Source: Kiritimatiellales bacterium (GTDB lineage: Bacteria > Verrucomicrobiota > Kiritimatiellia > Kiritimatiellales > Pontiellaceae). Taken from it: DNA of 11,379 nt. Shown here in pieces: positions 6,507 to 11,379 of this stretch; positions within the stretch are counted from its first letter, which is position 1; each line of letters starts with the position of its first letter. The stretch covers positions 1-11,379 of the forward strand of contig DAOVNC010000070.1 in assembly GCA_030630445.1 (NCBI GenBank). Reading direction: 5' to 3'. The translations under genes were made by a program, and so were the position numbers. The notes beneath the pieces are model-generated. The model saw nothing but the letters and a program-made list of their open reading frames with translations. It ran no database searches and was not told where the DNA came from.

Positions 6507-7811
6507 TCACTCAAACCGAATACTGGCTGAGCGGGCGTGGCCGTCGAGGGTTTCGACGCGGCCGAATGCTTCGACCACCGGGAGGGTTTCCTGCAGATCC
6601 TCTTTGGTAAACTGGATCAGGCTAACCCGTCGGCGAAAATCCTCCACCGTCAGTCCGGAGAAATAGGCCGCCGTCCCGCCGGTCGGCAGCACATGGCTTG
6701 GCCCCGCCGCAAAGTCGCCGACCGATTCCGGCGTCCATTCACCGATAAACAGCGCACCCGCGTTCACGACCTTGTCGATCCACTTTTCCGGGTTGTTGAC
6801 GATCAGTTCCATGTGCTCCGGCGCAAAGAGGTTGCACAGTTTCATGCCGTCGGCCATGTTTTTCACAACCACCAGCAACATTCCCTTTTCGAGCACCTGA
6901 TAAACCGGCTCCGTACGCGACAGCGCTTCCGCTTGCTTCAATATTTCGACCCGAATGGCCTCCGCCTGCTTTTGCGAAGTCGTCACCAGTAGCGATTTTT
7001 CCGATCCCGTTCCATGTTCCGCTTGCGAGAGCAGATCGGCGGCGACATGTGCCGGATTTGCGGTGGTGTCGCACAGTACGGCGATCTCGCTCGGTCCCGC
7101 CACCATATCGAGTGCAACATCGCCATAGACCTGCCGCTTCGCAGCCGTTACATACGGGCCGCCCGGACCGACGATTTTCCGTACCTTTGCAATCGACTTG
7201 GTTCCATAGGCCATGGCACCGATCGCCTGTATCCCGCCAACCTTGTAGATCTCCGTCGCCCCGGCCAGATCAAGCGCATAGATAATGTATGGGTTCAACT
7301 TGCCATCCGTATCACCCGGTGAGCAGGCCACCAGCTCCTTCACGCCCGCCACCTTCGCCAGCGTAAGGGTCATCAGGGCAGTGGACGCCAGAGGAGCGGC
7401 ACCGCCGGGAATGTAGGCACCCACGCGGTCGAACGGTACAAACATTTCGCCGAGCATGCCCCCCTTCGGCGTGGCCATTTTCCAATCATCGCGCAGACCG
7501 TTCTTCGAAAAGGCCACGATGCGCTTGTGCGCCTCCTGCGCCGCCTTCTTGAAATCCGGATCGACCGCCTTTTTCGCTTCGGCGATTTCTTCCGGCGATA
7601 CGCGAATACGGCGCGTTGAAATATTCGATCCATCGAAACGGCGCGCGCATTCGATCACGGCCTTGTCGCCAAACTCGCGGATATCCGCCAGCACGGTCGC
7701 GGCCACCTGCATCGCCGTCTCCTCCACCGCCGGACGCAGCAGGAAGCTTTCAACCTTCTTGTATTTCTTGTCCGTGCCCCACTTGGCCATGGGTGCCAAA
7801 TTCTTGCTCAT
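6507..7811 (-). CDS. hisD: Histidinol dehydrogenase
   Basis: HisD oxidises L-histidinol to L-histidine in two NAD-dependent steps at a zinc site in the cytoplasm. With the start at 7811 the protein has 434 aa, normal for the family. That start is preferred over the ATG at 7832 because GGAGGAG stands six bases before it. Visible family blocks are GAYIPGG (131-137), VGPGGPYVTAAKRQVYG (214-230) and AGPSEIAV (238-245). The zinc ligands are Q263 and H266 in SQAEHG, D366 in VGDFAAGPSHVLPTGG, and H425 in DGHARSAS. The catalytic Glu-His pair is E332-H333 in APEHMEL. The catalytic set is complete. mnmE lies 82 bp upstream on the same strand and hisC lies downstream beyond the toxin-antitoxin pair. Confidence 0.97.
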   Translation of the reverse strand: MSKNLAPMAKWGTDKKYKKVESFLLRPAVEETAMQVAATVLADIREFGDKAVIECARRFDGSNISTRRIRVSPEEIAEAKKAVDPDFKKAAQEAHKRIVAFSKNGLRDDWKMATPKGGMLGEMFVPFDRVGAYIPGGAAPLASTALMTLTLAKVAGVKELVACSPGDTDGKLNPYIIYALDLAGATEIYKVGGIQAIGAMAYGTKSIAKVRKIVGPGGPYVTAAKRQVYGDVALDMVAGPSEIAVLCDTTANPAHVAADLLSQAEHGTGSEKSLLVTTSQKQAEAIRVEILKQAEALSRTEPVYQVLEKGMLLVVVKNMADGMKLCNLFAPEHMELIVNNPEKWIDKVVNAGALFIGEWTPESVGDFAAGPSHVLPTGGTAAYFSGLTVEDFRRRVSLIQFTKEDLQETLPVVEAFGRVETLDGHARSASIRFE

Positions 7812-7860
7812 ATCAAACTCCTCCACTTCCAAAGGCAGGAAAACCTACCCTGCAAACGCT

Positions 7861-7888
7861 CAGGTTTCAAATTTCAAATTCTAGGTTT
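7861..7888. repeat. Short tandem heptamer repeat between mnmE and hisD
   Basis: Four 7-bp units run in phase on the plus strand: CAGGTTT, CAAATTT, CAAATTC, TAGGTTT. A fifth partly matching unit (CAGCATC) leads into the mnmE stop. On the minus strand this reads as TGAAA-type heptamers starting 5 bp past that stop. It resembles the short tandemly repeated heptamers known from several bacterial phyla. It lies in the mnmE-hisD leader. Confidence 0.6.
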
Positions 7889-7893
7889 CAGCA

Positions 7894-9261
7894 TCATTTC
7901 CCAATGCAAAACCGCGAGAAAATATTGTCCAGCAAATCTTCGTGATACTCCCGCCCCGTCACTTGTCCGATAAATTCCAGGGCCGACCGCAGGTGCTCGG
8001 CGGCAAGCACGGCGTTTTCCTCGACGTTTTCGTTCAGGTACTCACGCGCCTGCCGCGCCTCCTTGTGCGACCGAATCAAGAGATTGCGGTGGCGCTCGGA
8101 AATCACCGCATGCGGCGGGGCGTGCAGATCAGCCCCTTCCTCCAAGGCATCGGCCATCGCCCGCTTGAGTTCTTCCACTCCAACGCCATTCACCAGGCTC
8201 GCTTCGATGCCCTGAACGCCGACAACCTCCTTGCCCTGGTCGATCTTATTCAAAACGACCACGCTCTTGGTCGGATCCAGTTTATCGAGCCGCACGCGAT
8301 CCTCTTCGTGCAACAGTTGCGAGGCATCAATTAGATAGACGGCCAGATGCGCCTCCCTGCTGTGCGCCTCCGCACGGCGGACACCCTCGGCCTCGATCTC
8401 GCAGTCGGTTTCGCGCAGCCCGGCGGTATCGACAATGCGCAACGGGATGCCATCGAGCACATAGCCCTCCTCCAGTGTATCGCGCGTCGTCCCCGCCGTG
8501 CTCGAAACAATCGCGCGGTCAAAACCGAGCAATGCGTTGAGTAGCGTCGACTTTCCAGCATTGGGGCGGCCCAGAATCACCACGCGCGCACCCTCGCGCA
8601 ACAGACGGCCTTCGTCCCAGGTGTCGAGCAACTTGTCCAAGGTCCGGAAGGTGGTATCCAGCAGATCGGCGATTCCGGAAAACACTTCATCCGGCAGTTC
8701 GTCCTCCACAAAATCGAGCGTCGTTTCGAGATTGGCGGCCACTTCGAGAAAGGCTTCGTAGATGGCGTCGAATTGCTTGCTCAGCCTGCCTTCCATCTGT
8801 TCCATGGCGGCTGCGGCCGCACGGTCGGAACGTGCGCGGATCAGGTCGAAGATCCCTTCCGCCTGCACAAGATCGATGCGGCCGTTCAGGAAAGCGCGCT
8901 TGGTAAATTCGCCCGGCTCGGCCATGCGCGCGCCAGCGTCGAGCGCACGGCGCAGGATACGGCGCATCCCGACGGCTCCTCCGTGTCCTTGGATCTCAAC
9001 CACATCCTCGCAGGTGTAGCTCTTCGGCGCGCGCATCACCAAAGCCAGCCCGGTGTCGATCTCCGATCCATCCTCCGAGACCACCTTGCCGTAGGCAAAC
9101 GTGCCATGCCCGCGCTCTGAAACCGGGATACCGTCCAGCGCCTGGAAAAGCGCATCGGAGATAGCCCAAACCTTCGGCCCCGAAATGCGGACGATCCCCA
9201 CCCCTCCCTCGCCGGGCGGCGTCGCAATCGCCGCAATCGTATCTGGATCATAAAGAGACAT
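7894..9261 (-). CDS. mnmE: tRNA uridine-5-carboxymethylaminomethyl modification GTPase MnmE
   Basis: MnmE, with MnmG, builds the 5-carboxymethylaminomethyl group on wobble U34 of tRNAs, using GTP hydrolysis and a folate donor. The 455-aa length is typical. The N-terminal domain carries DTIAAIATPPGEGGVGIVR (7-25) and GEFTKRAFLNG (117-127). The G domain has G1 GRPNAGKS (231-238), G2 TAGTTRD (255-261), G3 DTAGLRE (278-284) and G4 NKID (338-341). The protein ends in the invariant FCIGK (451-455) with the catalytic cysteine. The start at 9261 gives the expected N-terminus. It has no Shine-Dalgarno sequence, and a -10 box lies 7 bp upstream, which suggests a leaderless transcript. It is divergent from lgt and is followed by hisD. 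Confidence 0.97.
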   Translation of the reverse strand: MSLYDPDTIAAIATPPGEGGVGIVRISGPKVWAISDALFQALDGIPVSERGHGTFAYGKVVSEDGSEIDTGLALVMRAPKSYTCEDVVEIQGHGGAVGMRRILRRALDAGARMAEPGEFTKRAFLNGRIDLVQAEGIFDLIRARSDRAAAAAMEQMEGRLSKQFDAIYEAFLEVAANLETTLDFVEDELPDEVFSGIADLLDTTFRTLDKLLDTWDEGRLLREGARVVILGRPNAGKSTLLNALLGFDRAIVSSTAGTTRDTLEEGYVLDGIPLRIVDTAGLRETDCEIEAEGVRRAEAHSREAHLAVYLIDASQLLHEEDRVRLDKLDPTKSVVVLNKIDQGKEVVGVQGIEASLVNGVGVEELKRAMADALEEGADLHAPPHAVISERHRNLLIRSHKEARQAREYLNENVEENAVLAAEHLRSALEFIGQVTGREYHEDLLDNIFSRFCIGK

Positions 9262-9268
9262 GCGCGGG

Positions 9269-9274
9269 ATAATA
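9269..9274 (-). promoter_or_regulatory. -10 box for mnmE, implying a leaderless transcript
   Basis: TATTAT on the minus strand (5 of 6 matches) ends 7 bp before the mnmE ATG. Transcription would begin at or just before the start codon. No good -35 box is seen 16-18 bp upstream, so confidence is limited. Confidence 0.35.
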
Positions 9275-9337
9275 GCCGTTTCGACCTATTGGAAAAGCAG
9301 AAACGACCTTGGCACGGGAATATCCCAACAAATCATT

Positions 9338-9365
9338 TTGCTTTCGATCACAGGCTCCATATAGT
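9338..9365 (+). promoter_or_regulatory. Promoter candidate for lgt, implying a leaderless transcript
   Basis: TTGCTT (9338-9343), a 16-bp spacer and TATAGT (9360-9365, 5 of 6 matches) lie directly before the lgt ATG at 9374. Only 8 bp separate the -10 box from the start codon, and no Shine-Dalgarno sequence is present. Both facts fit a leaderless or nearly leaderless mRNA. Confidence 0.4.
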
Positions 9366-9373
9366 CGGCGGGC

Positions 9374-10237
9374 ATGGTGCATTATATCCACAACATTAAT
9401 CCGATCGTGTTCCAGCTGGGCGGGCCGCTGGCGGTGCGCTGGTACGGACTCTCCTATCTGCTGGGCTTCATTGCGGCCATCCTGCTGCTGCGTCGCTGGT
9501 CGAAAAAGGGCGAGTTCCAAGTGCCCGTGGCCGAAGTGAGCAACTTTGTGGTCATGCTGGCCTTCTTCGGGGTCTTCATCGGCGGGCGGCTGGGCTATGT
9601 CCTGCTCTACGGTTTCGACTCGTTCCTGAAAGACCCGCTCTATGCCTTGCGGGTTTGGGAAGGCGGCATGGCCAGCCACGGCGGACTCGTTGGCGTGATC
9701 CTCTTCATATTCTGGTATGCCAAAAAACATAACCACTCGTTCTGGAACCTGACCGACAACATGGCCTGCACGGCATCGCTGGGATTTGCGTTTGGGCGGC
9801 TCGCCAACTTTATCAACGGCGAGCTATGGGGGCGTGTCACCAACGTTAAATGGGGCATGGTTTTCCCGCAAGAGCTCGGCCTCCACCATGGCCAATACGA
9901 TCTGCCCATGATTGAAAAAATGGTCGAGGCCGGCGAACTGCTGCCGCGCCACCCGTCGCAGCTCTACCAAGCGTTCGGCGAAGGTTTCCTCGTTTTCGGA
10001 ATCATACTGCTGCTGCGCCGCACGGCGTGGGGCAAACGCTCCGGCGCATTGAGCGCCTGCTACCTTGTGCTCTATGCCCTCGCCCGCATCGGCATGGAAT
10101 TCTTCCGCGAACCCGACAGCACCGTCTACCTTGGCTGGCGCACCAAAGGACAATTCTATTCCCTCCTCATGATCCTCGGCGCCGCCGTCATTGCCTGGAA
10201 AATGAAACTATCACAGGCACTAAGCACAAGAAACTAG
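9374..10237 (+). CDS. lgt: Phosphatidylglycerol-prolipoprotein diacylglyceryl transferase
   Basis: Lgt moves diacylglycerol from phosphatidylglycerol onto the lipobox cysteine of prolipoproteins, the first step of lipoprotein maturation, in the inner membrane. The 287-aa sequence is hydrophobic with about seven membrane segments. It has the family blocks RWYGLSYLLGF (22-32), GGMASHGG with H102 (97-104), the Lgt signature GRLANFINGELWGR (141-154) with R142, N145, N148 and E150, HPSQLYQA (193-200) and FFREPDS (243-249). All key polar residues are present. It is divergent from mnmE. The last few codons and the TAG stop fall inside a heptamer repeat that continues to the next gene, so the C-terminal QALSTRN tail may be repeat-derived. 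Confidence 0.97.
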   Translation: MVHYIHNINPIVFQLGGPLAVRWYGLSYLLGFIAAILLLRRWSKKGEFQVPVAEVSNFVVMLAFFGVFIGGRLGYVLLYGFDSFLKDPLYALRVWEGGMASHGGLVGVILFIFWYAKKHNHSFWNLTDNMACTASLGFAFGRLANFINGELWGRVTNVKWGMVFPQELGLHHGQYDLPMIEKMVEAGELLPRHPSQLYQAFGEGFLVFGIILLLRRTAWGKRSGALSACYLVLYALARIGMEFFREPDSTVYLGWRTKGQFYSLLMILGAAVIAWKMKLSQALSTRN

Positions 10238-10260
10238 GCACCAAGAACCAAGGACTGAGT
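10219..10260. repeat. Tandem heptamer repeat spanning the lgt stop and the next ribosome binding site
   Basis: Six 7-bp units in phase run ACTAAGC, ACAAGAA, ACTAGGC, ACCAAGA, ACCAAGG, ACTGAGT, with consensus close to ACYAAGV. The third unit contains the TAG stop of lgt. The fifth and sixth provide AAGGA eight bases before the ATG of the next gene. The units are degenerate but the period is constant over 42 bp. Confidence 0.75.
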
Positions 10261-10262
10261 TC

Positions 10263-11255
10263 ATGAAAAAACAATACAAGGCACTCTCACTACTTTCCGG
10301 CGGGCTCGACAGCCAACTCGCGATTTGCGTGCTGCTCGAACAGGGAATCCATGTGGAGGCCATCACCTACCGCAGCCCCTTCTTCGGCACCGAAAAAGGT
10401 GAACAGGCCGCAAAAGCCCTTGGTGTGAAGCACCACATTATCGACTTTACCGAAGACATCCTCGAACAGGTTCAACGCCCGGCGCACGGCCTCGGGAAGG
10501 CGATGAACCCTTGCATCGACTGCCATACCCACATGATTATGCGCGCGGGCGAGCTACTTGAAAAATGGGGATTCGACTTTATCGCCACCGGCGAAGTGCT
10601 CGCGCAGCGGCCGATGTCGCAGAACAAGCAGAGCCTCGGCGTGGTGGCGCGTTGCTCGAAATACGAAGACCTGCTGGTGCGTCCGCTCTGCGCCTCCCTG
10701 ATCGAACCCACCAAGCCCATCCGCGAAGGCTGGCTTGACGTCTCCAGGCTACCCGCCTTCTCCGGCCGCAATCGCACGCCGCAGATGAAGCTTGCGGAGC
10801 AGTTTGGCCTGAAGGACTATCCCGCCCCCGCCGGCGGATGCCTGCTCACCGAAAAGCGCTTTGGAAACAAGCTCAAGGATCTGCTCGACCATGAGGGACC
10901 GGATGCCGACCGCACCAACGTCTGGCTGCTGAAGATCGGTCGCCACCTGCGGCTGGCCGACGACATCAAGGTTATCGTCGGCTCCGACGAGGCCGACAAC
11001 AACTTGCTCGAAGCCAAGGCGCACCCCGAAGACCTACGCATCATCTGCCCCGACGTTCCGACCCCGACGGTCATTGCGCCATCGACGATCAGCGAAGAAC
11101 AGCTCCAAACCGCCGCTGAAATTTGCGCGCGCTATGCCAAAACGCCCGCCGGCGAACCGGTCGAGGTGCAGGTCACCAAAGGTTCCGAGTCGCGCACTAT
11201 CAGCGTGGTTCCAATGCATCCGGACGATGTCGTTCAGTTTATGGTTGTGAGTTGA
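10263..11255 (+). CDS. PP-loop ATPase, tRNA thiolation-like protein (MnmA/ThiI-related)
   Basis: This 330-aa cytoplasmic protein starts with the PP-loop SGGLDS (12-17), which adenylates the target oxygen in tRNA thiolases. Further blocks are NPCIDCHTHM (82-91) with C84 and C87, ATGEVLAQRPMSQ (108-120), the GRNRTPQ region (168-174) and PAGGCLLTE (189-197) with C193. The cysteines could carry persulfide or bind a cluster. The tail IGRHLRLADDIKVIVGS (225-241) followed by DNN resembles the NFACT-R-like domain found at the C-terminus of such proteins. The overall design matches a family annotated variously as ThiI-like or tRNA sulfurtransferase; it is not a canonical MnmA. The start has AAGGA eight bases upstream and is 25 bp after lgt, so the genes are likely cotranscribed. 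The modified base is not determined. Confidence 0.85.
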   Translation: MKKQYKALSLLSGGLDSQLAICVLLEQGIHVEAITYRSPFFGTEKGEQAAKALGVKHHIIDFTEDILEQVQRPAHGLGKAMNPCIDCHTHMIMRAGELLEKWGFDFIATGEVLAQRPMSQNKQSLGVVARCSKYEDLLVRPLCASLIEPTKPIREGWLDVSRLPAFSGRNRTPQMKLAEQFGLKDYPAPAGGCLLTEKRFGNKLKDLLDHEGPDADRTNVWLLKIGRHLRLADDIKVIVGSDEADNNLLEAKAHPEDLRIICPDVPTPTVIAPSTISEEQLQTAAEICARYAKTPAGEPVEVQVTKGSESRTISVVPMHPDDVVQFMVVS

Positions 11256-11262
11256 ACAACAG

Positions 11263-11370
11263 AATCGGGCTGATATTGATTTCAAAGAACTGTCAATCCA
11301 CAACGCCTTCGGTGCTTTCGCAGCTTCCAATCGCGGTGCTTCTGATTCCAAAGAACTGTCAATCCACAAC
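11263..11370. repeat. Two direct repeats with a 66-bp period after the PP-loop gene
   Basis: A 27-bp sequence at 11278-11304 recurs at 11344-11370 with one mismatch. The core is AAAGAACTGTCAATCCACAA. The similarity extends 15 bp upstream at lower identity (10 of 15), so the repeat is about 42 bp in a 66-bp period. It may continue beyond the right edge. No coding frame is convincing in this stretch. Confidence 0.7.
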
Positions 11371-11379
11371 AAGCTCGGA

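Noticed and set aside
6335..6514. 60-residue N-terminal extension of the antitoxin frame
   Set aside because: It reads through the palindrome and promoter, while a perfect AGGAGG precedes the internal ATG at 6334.
9248..9736. 162-aa minus-strand open frame covering the lgt start
   Set aside because: It is antisense to lgt and crosses the divergent promoter region; no family resemblance seen.
11034..11372. 112-aa minus-strand frame with a repeated LWIDSSL motif
   Set aside because: Most of it is antisense to the PP-loop gene. The repeated peptide only reflects the 66-bp DNA period, which is divisible by three.
11278..11379. Possible CRISPR array (27-bp repeat, 39-bp gap)
   Set aside because: Only two copies are visible, and the intervening 39 bp shows further similarity to the sequence before copy one, as in a degenerate tandem repeat. 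Repeat length and lack of cas genes also do not fit, although the window ends too soon to be certain.

Overview
This is a gene-dense bacterial chromosome segment. All coding between 1 and 9261 is on the minus strand, and 9374 to 11255 is on the plus strand. Two short intergenic tracts have a 7-bp periodic repeat and one holds a 92-bp symmetric palindrome. These, with a moderately GC-rich composition, remind me of PVC-type bacteria (Kiritimatiellota or Pontiella-like). That assignment is from memory and is weak; no rRNA or other phylogenetic marker is present.

Right to left on the minus strand: mnmE (tRNA U34 modification GTPase), hisD, a VapBC-type toxin-antitoxin pair, and hisC. The toxin-antitoxin pair sits between two histidine genes, and the hisC ribosome binding site begins at the vapC stop codon. 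Next comes a compact four-gene operon (4392 to 500): a LicC/PntC-like nucleotidyltransferase, a CobD-like PLP enzyme, a PssA-like CDP-alcohol phosphatidyltransferase and an ATP-grasp ligase. Last is the N-terminal part of an ABC transporter ATPase, which runs off the left edge behind its own candidate promoter.

On the plus strand, lgt (prolipoprotein diacylglyceryl transferase) is divergent from mnmE. A PP-loop tRNA-thiolation-like protein follows it. The right edge carries two copies of a direct repeat with a 66-bp period.

The part most likely to be under-described is the four-gene operon. Read together, it suggests that a phosphorylated amino acid is decarboxylated to a phospho-amino-alcohol, activated with CTP, used in polar lipid headgroup synthesis, and possibly capped by an ATP-dependent ligase. 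The enzyme families are supported by visible motifs; the joint pathway is inference. Other points worth checking are the toxin-antitoxin pair inside a his cluster, the heptamer repeats directly behind stop codons, and paired -10 boxes that would give leaderless mnmE and lgt transcripts.
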